Below the pieces are notes generated by a model. That model was not told where the DNA came from. It worked only from the letters and a program-made list of their open reading frames with translations, and did no database searches. DNA of 30,547 bases, taken from the NCBI GenBank assembly GCA_964383325.1, contig CAYLGY010000025.1:1-30547 (forward strand), read 5' to 3'. The stretch's first letter is position 1. Every line of letters starts with the position of its first letter. This document shows positions 1 through 6,657 of this stretch, piece by piece. The stretch is from CAYLGY01 sp964383325. Its GTDB lineage: Bacteria; Pseudomonadota; Alphaproteobacteria; Rhizobiales; Rhizobiaceae. Position numbers and translations under genes: made by a program.

Positions 1-736
1 AAAGCGTCTTGGCCGCCGAATTGACGATCTGGTCGATCGCCTACATGGCGAAATTGAAGGTCATGAATTCGACAATCGGCTTCAGACCGGCAAAGGCCGC
101 GCCGACTCCGACCCCGGCAAAGCCATGCTCGGTGATCGGCGTATCGATCACGCGCTGCGGGCCGAACTCCTCGAGCAATCCCTGGGTGACCTTGTAGGCG
201 CCCTGATATTCAGCCACTTCCTCGCCCATGATGAAGACGTCCGCGTCGCGGCGCATCTCCTCGGCCATCGCATCGCGCAGCGCCTCGCGCACGGTCTGCT
301 GCACCATCGGCGTGCCGTGCGGAATGTCCGGATCAGCGGGAAGCTCGACCTTCGGCTGGGCGGGCACGCTTGCCGCCGGGCGGGCCTCTTCGGCGGGCTG
401 CGCAGCCGGCTCGCTGGCCGTCGCCTCTTCCGATGTGGCTGCCGGGGCGGGCGCGGGCGCAGGCCGTTCCTGCTGCAATGCGCTCTCGTCCTCGCCTTCC
501 TGCAACAGCAGGGCGATCGGCGTATTCACCTTGATTCCCTGCGACCCTTCCGGCACCAGGATCCGCGCAAGCGTTCCGTCCTCGACCGCCTCGACTTCCA
601 TCGTCGCCTTGTCGGTCTCGATCTCGGCAATGACATCGCCGGTCGTGACCTTGTCGCCTTCAGCTTTCAGCCATTTGGCGAGATTGCCCTCTTCCATGGT
701 CGGAGACAGGGCTGGCATGAGAATTTCCGTTGGCAT
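1..736 (-). CDS. pdhB: pyruvate dehydrogenase E1 beta subunit with N-terminal lipoyl domain; partial, interrupted by in-frame TAG
   Basis: This is the beta subunit of the E1 component, which decarboxylates pyruvate and passes acetyl to lipoate in the cytosolic PDH complex. Residues 1-79 are a biotinyl/lipoyl domain with the lipoylated lysine in TDKAT (Lys43). An Ala/Pro/Glu-rich linker follows to about residue 140, then the transketolase-like E1-beta domain (GEEVAEYQGAYKVTQGL). This fused architecture is known in alphaproteobacterial PdhB. The ATG at 736 has an AGGGAGGG Shine-Dalgarno and lies 12 bases after the pdhA stop, so the two are cotranscribed. After EFMTFNFAM the next codon (41-43) is TAG, where homologues carry Gln. 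The same frame then resumes with the family sequence AIDQIVNSAAKTL up to the window edge. This looks like a CAG-to-TAG nonsense change or a sequencing error; translated as read, it leaves a 231-residue fragment. The rest of the gene lies outside the window. Confidence 0.93.
41..43 (-). other. premature amber codon inside pdhB
   Basis: The minus strand reads TAG at 43-41, between codons for FNFAM and AIDQIVNSAAK. Reading on both sides stays in one frame, so this is a substitution, not an indel. CAG (Gln) to TAG needs one C-to-T transition. TAG also ends other genes here (the peptide-binding protein, the DsbA-family protein, glmS and glyA), so a reassigned amber codon is unlikely. Confidence 0.85.
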
Positions 737-748
737 GGCTGCCCTCCC

Positions 749-1774
749 TCAGATCAGAATGTCGGTATAGAGTTCGGAAACATCCGGCTCGGGGTCGTTC
801 TGGGCGAACTCGGCCGAATCGGCGACGATTTCCCGCACTTCCCGGTCGATGGCCTTGAGCCCGTCCTCGTCCGCCCAGCCACGCTCGAGCAGCCGGCTCT
901 TGACCTGCTCGATTGGGTCCTGCTCGGCGCGCATCTTCTGCACTTCTTCCTTGGTCCGGTATTTCGCCGGGTCGGACATGGAATGGCCGCGATAGCGATA
1001 GGTCAGCATTTCCAGAATGATCGGCCCTTCGCCGGACCGGCACCAATCGACGGCCATCCTGCCCGCCGCCTCCACCGCGCGAACATCCATGCCGTCCACC
1101 TGGATGCCGGGGATATTGAAGGAAACGCCGCGCTGCGAGAAATCGGTCTGGGCGCTCGAACGGGAAATGGACGTGCCCATCGCATAGCGGTTGTTCTCGA
1201 TGATGTAGATCACCGGCAGCTTCCAGAGCGCGGCCATGTTGAAGCTCTCATAGACCTGGCCCTGGTTGGCGGCGCCATCGCCGAAATAGACGGTGGCGAC
1301 ATTGTCGTTGCCGCGATATCTGTTGGCGAGGGCCAGCCCCGTCCCGAGCGGGACCTGCGCGCCGACAATGCCATGGCCGCCGTAGAAATCCTTCTCCTTC
1401 GAGAACATGTGCATCGAGCCGCCCTTGCCCTTGGAATAGCCGTTCCGCCGCCCGGTCAGCTCCGCCATCACGCCGCGCGGCTCCATGCCGCAGGCCAGCA
1501 TGTGGCCATGATCGCGATAGCCGGTAATGACCTGGTCGCCCGGCTTCAGCGCCCGCTGCATGCCGGTAACCACGGCCTCCTGGCCGATATAGAGGTGGCA
1601 GAATCCGCCGATGAACCCCATCCCGTAGAGCTGTCCGGCCTTTTCCTCGAAACGCCGGATCAGCAACATGTCGCGATAGGCCGACAATTCCTGATCCTTG
1701 TCATATTCCAGTGGTTTCGGCGTCTTCGGCCCGGAAGGCCGGCGACCGGAGGATTTCGTCGCGGCGATTGCCAT
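749..1774 (-). CDS. pdhA: pyruvate dehydrogenase E1 component, alpha subunit
   Basis: This is the thiamine-diphosphate-binding alpha subunit of E1, partner of PdhB, converting pyruvate to CO2 and acetyl-lipoyl. Visible signatures are RRFEEKAGQLYGMGFIGGF (about 40-58), the conserved loop GYRDHGHML, and the ThDP/Mg motif from GDG (165-167) to ENN (193-195). The phosphorylation-loop-like YRYRGHSMSDPAKYR follows towards the C-terminus. At 341 residues the length is normal for the family. I chose the ATG at 1774 because GGGAG at 1782-1786 sits 7 bases upstream of it; the ATG at 1780 is too close to that site, and the open frame further up to 1840 carries no family sequence. A promoter is predicted at 1918-1946, and pdhB follows after 12 bases. 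Confidence 0.96.
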   Translation of the reverse strand: MAIAATKSSGRRPSGPKTPKPLEYDKDQELSAYRDMLLIRRFEEKAGQLYGMGFIGGFCHLYIGQEAVVTGMQRALKPGDQVITGYRDHGHMLACGMEPRGVMAELTGRRNGYSKGKGGSMHMFSKEKDFYGGHGIVGAQVPLGTGLALANRYRGNDNVATVYFGDGAANQGQVYESFNMAALWKLPVIYIIENNRYAMGTSISRSSAQTDFSQRGVSFNIPGIQVDGMDVRAVEAAGRMAVDWCRSGEGPIILEMLTYRYRGHSMSDPAKYRTKEEVQKMRAEQDPIEQVKSRLLERGWADEDGLKAIDREVREIVADSAEFAQNDPEPDVSELYTDILI

Positions 1775-1886
1775 GCACATGCTCCCATAGCTGCGTACCG
1801 GCGTCGCGCACCTCGCGCGCTCACCGTCAGTGCCAGCCATCTTAGCAGCAGATGAATGCCTTGCCTATCGGGTTCTCGACTTCCGG

Positions 1887-1909
1887 AAATGGCGCTAAGC
1901 CATTTTTTT
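1887..1909 (+). terminator. stem-loop with T run, terminator-like on the plus strand, in the pdhA leader
   Basis: The arms AAATGGC (1887-1893) and GCCATTT (1899-1905) pair perfectly around a 5-base loop, and the second arm merges into seven T's (1903-1909). This is an intrinsic-terminator shape for plus-strand transcription, although no plus-strand gene precedes it. Read on the minus strand it would be a hairpin just downstream of the predicted pdhA transcription start. Confidence 0.45.
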
Positions 1910-1917
1910 CACGACAT

Positions 1918-1946
1918 ATTTTAGCAATTAACTTGAATTAAGTTAA
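1918..1946 (-). promoter_or_regulatory. predicted sigma70-type promoter of pdhAB
   Basis: The minus strand shows TTAACT (1946-1941), a 17-base spacer and TAAAAT (1923-1918), a good match to the housekeeping consensus. It precedes the pdhA start by about 140 bases, and its -35 box overlaps the ftsB stop codon. The call rests on sequence pattern only. Confidence 0.5.
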
Positions 1947-1948
1947 TT
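1926..1948. promoter_or_regulatory. AT-rich 9-bp-arm palindrome over the pdhA promoter (candidate operator)
   Basis: The arms AATTAACTT (1926-1934) and AAGTTAATT (1940-1948) are perfect inverted repeats around GAATT. The palindrome covers the -35 box and spacer of the predicted pdhA promoter and the end of ftsB. The first 13 bases recur at 19230-19242 over the predicted ihfA -10 box. It contains TTAA tetramers, but not with the N7 spacing of the CtrA consensus. The binding protein is unknown. Confidence 0.45.
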
Positions 1949-2269
1949 GGTAATTTTCGCCTTGTGAAGGACCACGACGTCCTCGGCGGCCGAGAAATTG
2001 AGCTGGCGGCGGATCTGCTCGTCAAGCATGTCACGATCCAGCGTCCCGTCGTGCAGAAGCTGGACCCGCCTTTCGGCCGCCTGGCGCTCACGCACGAGTT
2101 CGGCAAGGTGCAGTTTCCGGGCCGCGATCTCGGCTTCCACCGCGTATTTGGCGTAGATGCCATATTCGCCGTGATAGGCATGGAAGCCGAAATAGCTGAG
2201 CACCACCGCGCTCATCGCCGGAAGGATCCAGCGGCCGATATTGCGCTTCCTGTATTGCCGTGTCCACAT
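1943..2269 (-). CDS. ftsB: FtsB/DivIC-family septum formation initiator
   Basis: This is a 108-residue bitopic membrane protein of the divisome, expected to act with FtsL and FtsQ at the septum. A short basic cytoplasmic N-terminus (RQYRKRNIGR) precedes a single membrane helix at about 13-32. A charged periplasmic coiled coil follows at about 40-75 (EAEIAARKLHLAELVRERQ), and the end is the typical short C-terminal region with RRQLNFSAAEDVVVL. Size, layout and position between eno and pdhA all match the alphaproteobacterial FtsB-like protein. GGAG lies a short distance upstream of the ATG in a purine-rich leader. FtsB, FtsL and DivIC-like proteins are hard to tell apart by sequence alone, but the location favours FtsB. 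Confidence 0.88.
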   Translation of the reverse strand: MWTRQYRKRNIGRWILPAMSAVVLSYFGFHAYHGEYGIYAKYAVEAEIAARKLHLAELVRERQAAERRVQLLHDGTLDRDMLDEQIRRQLNFSAAEDVVVLHKAKITN

Positions 2270-2354
2270 CGCCTCGTTCTCCGCTCCCCCTCTCCTTTTG
2301 AGACGGGAGCGCTTAACAGAGGGTTACGGGGCACTGCGAAACGATGCGGATGCC

Positions 2355-2424
2355 TTCCGATCGGAACCGAACCCAGTTCGGGATTGCAGTCTCATCGGCG
2401 CAGACTCCTGCCCGGAAGGCAGGA
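2355..2424. repeat. cluster of palindromes between eno and ftsB
   Basis: Three symmetric elements lie in a row. The first is the perfect 12-bp palindrome TTCCGATCGGAA (2355-2366). The second is a CCGAAC/GTTCGG hairpin with a 3-base loop (2367-2381). The third is a TCCTGCC/GGCAGGA hairpin with a 5-base loop (2406-2424), starting 7 bases past the eno stop. None has a T run, so intrinsic termination is doubtful. They could act as mRNA 3'-end or processing structures, or be an intergenic repeat. Confidence 0.4.
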
Positions 2425-2431
2425 CCCTGTG

Positions 2432-3706
2432 TCAGCGGCGCAGAATGCTGCTGCCGGCATAGCGTGCCTGCGGGCCGAGCTGTTCCTCGATGCGCAGGAG
2501 CTGATTGTACTTCGCCAGCCGGTCCGACCGGGCCAGCGACCCGGTCTTGATCTGGCCGCAATGGGTCGCGACCGCGAGATCTGCAATGGTGGAATCCTCG
2601 GTTTCACCCGAACGATGCGACATGACTGCCGTATAGCCCGCCTTGTGGGCCATTTCGACCGCCTCGAGCGTTTCCGTCAGCGTGCCGATCTGGTTGACCT
2701 TGATGAGGATCGAATTTGCGACCCCCATGCGGACGCCGTCGCCCAGCCGCGCCGGATTGGTGACGAAAAGATCGTCGCCGACCAGCTGGACACGATCGCC
2801 GAGCCGCCCGGTCAGGATCTTCCAACCCTCCCAATCATCCTCGGACATGCCGTCCTCAATGGAAATGATCGGATAGTCGGCAACGAGAGAGGCGAGATAT
2901 TCCGCCTGCGCCTCCGCATCGCGCGTGACGCCCTCGCCTGCATAGACATAGCTGCCGTCGCGGTAGAACTCCGTCGAGGCGCAATCGAGCGCAATCGCCA
3001 TTTCTTCGCCCGGCGTGTAGCCGGCTTCCTCGATGGAGCGCAGGATGAAATCGAGCGCCTGGCGCGAGCTTTCGAAATCCGGCGCGAAACCGCCTTCATC
3101 GCCCACATTCGTATTGTGCCCGGCCTGGCGGAGGCCGGACTTCAGGGCGTGAAACACTTCGGCGCCGGCACGCACCGCCTCGGCCATGGAATCGGCGCCG
3201 ACCGGCATGACCATGAATTCCTGCAGGTCGACGCGATTGTCAGCATGGGCGCCGCCATTGAGGATGTTCATCATCGGCACGGGCAAGAGATGCGCGGCCA
3301 CGCCGCCAACATAGCGATGCAGGGGCAGGCCGAGCGAATTGGCAGCGGCCTTCGCCACGGCCAGCGATACGCCGAGGATCGCATTGGCGCCAAGCCGGCT
3401 CTTGCCGGGCGTTCCATCCAGCTCGATCATGACCCGGTCGATCTGGACCTGCTCTTCCGCATCGAGCCCCGCCACGGCCTCGAAGATCTCGCGATTGACC
3501 GCCTCGACCGCCTGCTGCACCCCCTTGCCGAGATATCGCGCACCGCCATCGCGCAATTCGACCGCCTCATGCGCGCCTGTCGAAGCCCCCGAAGGCACGG
3601 CGGCGCGTCCGAACGCACCATCCTCCAGCGTCACGTCGACCTCCACGGTCGGATTGCCCCGGCTGTCCAGAATTTCACGGGCATGAATATCGGCAATGGC
3701 TGTCAT
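2432..3706 (-). CDS. eno: enolase (2-phosphoglycerate dehydratase)
   Basis: This glycolytic enzyme interconverts 2-phosphoglycerate and phosphoenolpyruvate in the cytosol. The protein opens with the hallmark HAREILDSRGNPTVEVDV. It continues with PSGASTGAHEAVELRDG, the metal-site region (SIEDGMSEDDWEGW, QLVGDDLFVTNP), and the signature SHRSGETEDSTIADLAV at about 363-379. At 424 residues the length is typical. The ATG at 3706 is chosen because the family begins here and CAGGA lies about 7 bases upstream; the frame stays open upstream but without homology. Eno next to ftsB and pdhAB is the usual alphaproteobacterial order, linking glycolysis to acetyl-CoA formation. Tandem terminators at 3796-3847 separate it from the gene before it. 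Confidence 0.98.
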   Translation of the reverse strand: MTAIADIHAREILDSRGNPTVEVDVTLEDGAFGRAAVPSGASTGAHEAVELRDGGARYLGKGVQQAVEAVNREIFEAVAGLDAEEQVQIDRVMIELDGTPGKSRLGANAILGVSLAVAKAAANSLGLPLHRYVGGVAAHLLPVPMMNILNGGAHADNRVDLQEFMVMPVGADSMAEAVRAGAEVFHALKSGLRQAGHNTNVGDEGGFAPDFESSRQALDFILRSIEEAGYTPGEEMAIALDCASTEFYRDGSYVYAGEGVTRDAEAQAEYLASLVADYPIISIEDGMSEDDWEGWKILTGRLGDRVQLVGDDLFVTNPARLGDGVRMGVANSILIKVNQIGTLTETLEAVEMAHKAGYTAVMSHRSGETEDSTIADLAVATHCGQIKTGSLARSDRLAKYNQLLRIEEQLGPQARYAGSSILRR

Positions 3707-3795
3707 GGATGCGATCCTGTAATGCTGGGTTGCAGTTGGCGCATTGCATAGAATCTTTGCCGGCGAAAGGAAACCGGGTCGCGATCGCCACACGC

Positions 3796-3819
3796 AAAAA
3801 GGGCGGGCCCGTAGCCCGC
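3796..3819 (-). terminator. intrinsic terminator, second of a tandem pair
   Basis: Read on the minus strand, GCGGGC and GCCCGC pair around a 5-base loop (3819-3803). After two C's come five T's (3800-3796). The core is nearly identical to the hairpin at 3825-3847, so the pair looks like a local duplication. It would catch read-through from the ialB-like gene before eno. Confidence 0.75.
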
Positions 3820-3824
3820 AACGC

Positions 3825-3847
3825 AAAAGGCGGGCCCGTAGCCCGCC
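3825..3847 (-). terminator. intrinsic terminator, first of a tandem pair, after the ialB-like gene
   Basis: On the minus strand GGCGGGC and GCCCGCC form a 7-bp stem with loop TACGG (3847-3829), followed by four T's (3828-3825). It lies 27 bases past the stop of the IalB-like gene. Confidence 0.8.
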
Positions 3848-3874
3848 TCCAGATGCGAAACTCCCGAAGCCGGC

Positions 3875-4495
3875 TTACTGGCTGGCTTTCGCCTTTTCCT
3901 GCTCGGCGCGCAGCTTCTGCTCGAATTCCTCGCGCCGCTTCTCGATTTCGGACTGAAGCTGCTGCTGCTTGGCCTCAAGATCGGACTGCTCCAGCGGCGG
4001 TCCGTCGAAGGCGGCAGTGAAGCCCTGCAGGGTGATCTTGATCGGATTGGGCTGGTTCTGGAAATTCACCGAAGTCAGCGTCATCTCGCCGCCCCGCTTG
4101 AAGGAGCTCACCATTTCATCGGTCAGCGGCGCTTCGGCGATGCAGCGGTCGGGGAAGCAGATCGCGTAGCTGATCTTGGTGGCATTGCCGGCATCGATCT
4201 GCAAGCCGATGCCAGGCTGGATGAGCCGCCCGGTCGGCACCGAGATCTGGAACACCCGCCGGTTCACCTTGCCCTTCACCTCGATCAGGCTGACCCCGGT
4301 GAGCAATTGCCCCGAATCGGCCATGAGCAAGTTCTGCACATTGCAGACATCGGTCTCTTCCTGCTTGGCGCAGACCTTGAACCAGCCTTGCGGCACCTGC
4401 TGTGCCTCGACGGAACCCGATGTTCCCGCCAGAAGACCGACGACGCCGGATGCGAGCAGCAGATTGCGTGGATTGACGGTCTTCAAAGACATCAT
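3875..4495 (-). CDS. invasion-associated locus B (IalB) family secreted protein
   Basis: The product is 206 residues with a clear signal peptide (hydrophobic LLLASGVVGLLAG, probable cleavage after VEA at 31). A domain of the IalB family follows: WFKVCAKQEETDVCNVQNLL, then ISVPTGRLIQPGIGLQID and SYAICFPDRCIAEAPLTDEM. Four cysteines sit in two pairs, suiting periplasmic disulfides. The family is named from Bartonella IalB, but its biochemical role is not settled and it is widespread in non-pathogenic alphaproteobacteria. The last 40 residues are a Glu/Gln/Lys-rich predicted coiled coil. I chose the ATG at 4495 because the signal peptide begins there and GAGGA lies upstream. It is monocistronic, divergent from the peptide-binding protein gene, and ends at tandem terminators. 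Confidence 0.85.
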   Translation of the reverse strand: MMSLKTVNPRNLLLASGVVGLLAGTSGSVEAQQVPQGWFKVCAKQEETDVCNVQNLLMADSGQLLTGVSLIEVKGKVNRRVFQISVPTGRLIQPGIGLQIDAGNATKISYAICFPDRCIAEAPLTDEMVSSFKRGGEMTLTSVNFQNQPNPIKITLQGFTAAFDGPPLEQSDLEAKQQQLQSEIEKRREEFEQKLRAEQEKAKASQ

Positions 4496-4607
4496 GATGC
4501 CAGTTTCCTCTCGAACCATTCCAAGGCGCGTCACCATCGTCGCCTCCTTCAATCGCTGTGTTGGGAAATTGCGGCGACAGGATGACCTCAACCGAGCCTG
4601 TTACAAC

Positions 4608-4654
4608 GCAAATCACCGCAAATCTAGCCCATGCAACGCAAATGCACTGCAATT
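4608..4654 (+). repeat. helically phased GCAAAT repeats in a divergent promoter region
   Basis: GCAAAT starts at 4608, 4618 and 4638, and the variant GCAATT at 4649, giving steps of 10, 20 and 11 bases. Two of the copies are extended as CAACGCAAAT. The array lies between the divergent ialB-like gene and the peptide-binding protein gene, where shared operators would be expected. Spacing near one helical turn suggests protein binding on one DNA face or intrinsic curvature; this is inference. Confidence 0.4.
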
Positions 4655-4723
4655 TCGGGGATTCAATGCCTGTGTTAGGCTGCCCGGCGAATCGGGCGCC
4701 AGTTCATGCGGAACAGGAAGACC

Positions 4724-6526
4724 ATGCTGCGAGTTTCGAAATCCCTTCTGCTGGGTATTGCCCTGCTGCTTACGGCACCAGTCGCTGCCGAGCCGATGCA
4801 TGCCATTGCAATGCATGGAGAACCGGCGCTGCCACCCGATTACCGGCACTTCCCTTATGTGAATCCCGATGCGCCGAAGGGAGGGCGAATCGACTATGCG
4901 GTACGCGGCAGCTTCGACAGCCTCAATCCCTTCATCGTCCAGGGCGATGCGGCGCGCGGGCTGTTCGATTCCGGCTTCGGCTACAATGTGTTCGAGGCGC
5001 TGATGGCGCGCTCGCGCGACGAGGCTTTCACGCTCTACCCGCTGATCGCCGAATCCGTCGAAATGGACGAAGCCCGCAGCTTCATCGAATTCCATCTCGA
5101 TCCTGCCGCCCGCTTCTCCGACGGCCAGCCGATCCGCCCGGAGGACGTGGTCTTTTCCATGGAACTGCTGCGCGACAAGGCAAGGCCCCTCTATCGCGAC
5201 TGGCTGAACCTCGTCGAGAAGATGGAGATCACCGGTGAACGCTCGGTCCGGTTCACGCTGAAACCCGAGGCCGATCGCGAGACGCCGATGCTCATCGCCC
5301 TCCTGCCGATCCTGCCGGAGCATGCGACCGATGCCGAGCGTTTCGACCGCTCCACGCTCCAGCCGATGATCGCAAGCGGCCCCTACACGATCGAGCAGGT
5401 CCGCCCGGGCGAAATGGTCGTGCTGCGGCGCAACCCCGAATACTGGGCAAGGGAACATCCATCGAAGATCGGCTTCGACAATTATGACGAGATCCGGATC
5501 CATTATTACCGGGACGAGAATGCCCTGTTCGAGGCCTTCAAGAAGGGCCTGGTCTCGGTGCATATCGAATCCGACCCCGGCCGCTGGGCCCTGGGCTATG
5601 ATTTTCCTGCGGCCCGGGATGGCCGCATCGTGCGCGAAAGCTTCGAAAGCCGCCTGCCATCCGGCATGTTCGGCTTCGTCCTCAATACGCGCCGCCCGCA
5701 ACTGGCCAACCGCCAGATCCGTCACGCGCTGGTGTCGCTGTTCGATTTCGAGTGGGCGAACCGCAATCTGTTCTTCGACGCCTATCGGCGGACCACCAGC
5801 TATTATGACGGGTCGGAACTCTCCTTCAGGAACGGCCCCGCATCGGACAGGGAGCAGGAGATTCTCGCCCCATGGCCGGATGCCGTGCTACCCGAAATCC
5901 TGCGCGGCGAATGGCAACCGCCGGCTTCCGACGGATCGGGGCGCGACCGGGCCTTCCTGCGGCGCGGCTATGACCTGCTGATCGAGGCCGGATGCCGGAT
6001 GCAGGACGGCCGCATGCTGGCGCCGGACGGCACGCCGCTGACGCTCGAAATCCTGCTGAACGGCAATAGCGGCGAGGCGGTGGCGTCAAGCTATGCCCGC
6101 ACGCTGGCGCGCCTCGGCATCGAGGCGCGAATCCGGGTCGTCGAGGCTGCCCAGTACCAGCAACGCCTGCAAACCTACGATTACGACGTCATCCTGCAAT
6201 CCTTCTATTCGTCGCTCTCGCCGGGCGCCGAACAGATCGGGCGCTGGGGTTCGCAATCGAGCCAGTTCGATGGCACGTACAATTTCGCCGGCGTGGCGGA
6301 CCCGGCGGTGGACGCAACCATTGATGCCATGCTGCGCGCCCGCGACCGCGAGGAATTCATCGCCGCTGTCCGGGCGCAGGATCGCGTGCTGCTGAGCGGC
6401 GCCTATGTCGTGCCGCTCTACCATCGCGGCGAAACCTGGGTGGCGCGCTGGGCGCAATTCGAGCGCCCCGAGGCAACGCCGCTTTATGGTCCGCAATACC
6501 AGACCTGGTGGCACGCCGGCCGGTAG
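4724..6526 (+). CDS. YejA-type ABC transporter substrate-binding protein (family 5, oligopeptide)
   Basis: This is a periplasmic solute receptor of the peptide/nickel-binding family 5, closest in layout to YejA. The signal peptide is residues 1-22 (LLLGIALLLTAPVAA). Mature motifs follow: AMHGEPALPPDYRHFPYVNP, APKGGRIDYAVRGSFDSLNPF, FNVFEALM-like FGYNVFEALM, the family core RFSDGQPIRPEDVVFSMELL, and YTIEQVRPGEMVVLRRNPEYW. At 600 residues it fits the large YejA-like subgroup. I chose the ATG at 4724 because AGGAAG sits just upstream and the signal peptide starts there; an ATG at 4706 has no such site. No permease or ATPase gene is adjacent, so it must work with a transporter encoded elsewhere, probably a Yej-like importer. 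It ends with TAG. Confidence 0.9.
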   Translation: MLRVSKSLLLGIALLLTAPVAAEPMHAIAMHGEPALPPDYRHFPYVNPDAPKGGRIDYAVRGSFDSLNPFIVQGDAARGLFDSGFGYNVFEALMARSRDEAFTLYPLIAESVEMDEARSFIEFHLDPAARFSDGQPIRPEDVVFSMELLRDKARPLYRDWLNLVEKMEITGERSVRFTLKPEADRETPMLIALLPILPEHATDAERFDRSTLQPMIASGPYTIEQVRPGEMVVLRRNPEYWAREHPSKIGFDNYDEIRIHYYRDENALFEAFKKGLVSVHIESDPGRWALGYDFPAARDGRIVRESFESRLPSGMFGFVLNTRRPQLANRQIRHALVSLFDFEWANRNLFFDAYRRTTSYYDGSELSFRNGPASDREQEILAPWPDAVLPEILRGEWQPPASDGSGRDRAFLRRGYDLLIEAGCRMQDGRMLAPDGTPLTLEILLNGNSGEAVASSYARTLARLGIEARIRVVEAAQYQQRLQTYDYDVILQSFYSSLSPGAEQIGRWGSQSSQFDGTYNFAGVADPAVDATIDAMLRARDREEFIAAVRAQDRVLLSGAYVVPLYHRGETWVARWAQFERPEATPLYGPQYQTWWHAGR

Positions 6527-6541
6527 ATCGCCGTCCCGATC

Positions 6542-6573
6542 CCGGAAAGCGGGTTCCACTTTCCGGGGTCATG
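6542..6573 (+). repeat. 32-bp palindromic intergenic repeat, copy 1
   Basis: Arms CCGGAAAG (6542-6549) and CTTTCCGG (6559-6566) enclose CGGGTTCCA, and GGTCATG follows. An identical 32-bp unit occurs at 6600-6631. The element resembles the dispersed palindromic intergenic repeats of Rhizobiales genomes. In the mRNA it would form a strong stem after the peptide-binding protein stop codon. Confidence 0.8.
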
Positions 6574-6586
6574 AATCCCTTGGCGG

Positions 6587-6634
6587 AGCATGAGCCTTGC
6601 CGGAAAGCGGGTTCCACTTTCCGGGGTCATGCTC
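6587..6634 (+). repeat. 32-bp palindromic intergenic repeat, copy 2, within a longer nested palindrome
   Basis: The unit at 6600-6631 is identical to copy 1, 58 bases away. Around it lie GAGCATGA (6587-6594) and TCATGCTC (6627-6634), which pair with each other, so the whole element is a nested palindrome. It ends just before the Shine-Dalgarno of the DsbA-family gene. Confidence 0.75.
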
Positions 6635-6657
6635 TAGACTCCACCCCCGGAGGCACG

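Noticed and set aside
41..43. TAG reassigned as Gln in this organism
   Set aside because: TAG ends several intact genes here at normal lengths, so the amber in pdhB is a local event.
1928..1946. CtrA binding site in the palindrome
   Set aside because: The TTAA tetramers are spaced 6 or 11 bases apart, not the consensus 7.
1964..3751. A 595-codon plus-strand frame, and a similar 576-codon one at 125-1855
   Set aside because: Both are antisense to eno/ftsB and pdhA/pdhB and have Arg/His-rich, domain-free translations.
6508..6657. N-terminal extension of the DsbA-family protein through the repeats
   Set aside because: The region is made of the 32-bp repeats, and a strong GGAGG directly precedes the ATG at 6658, where homology starts.
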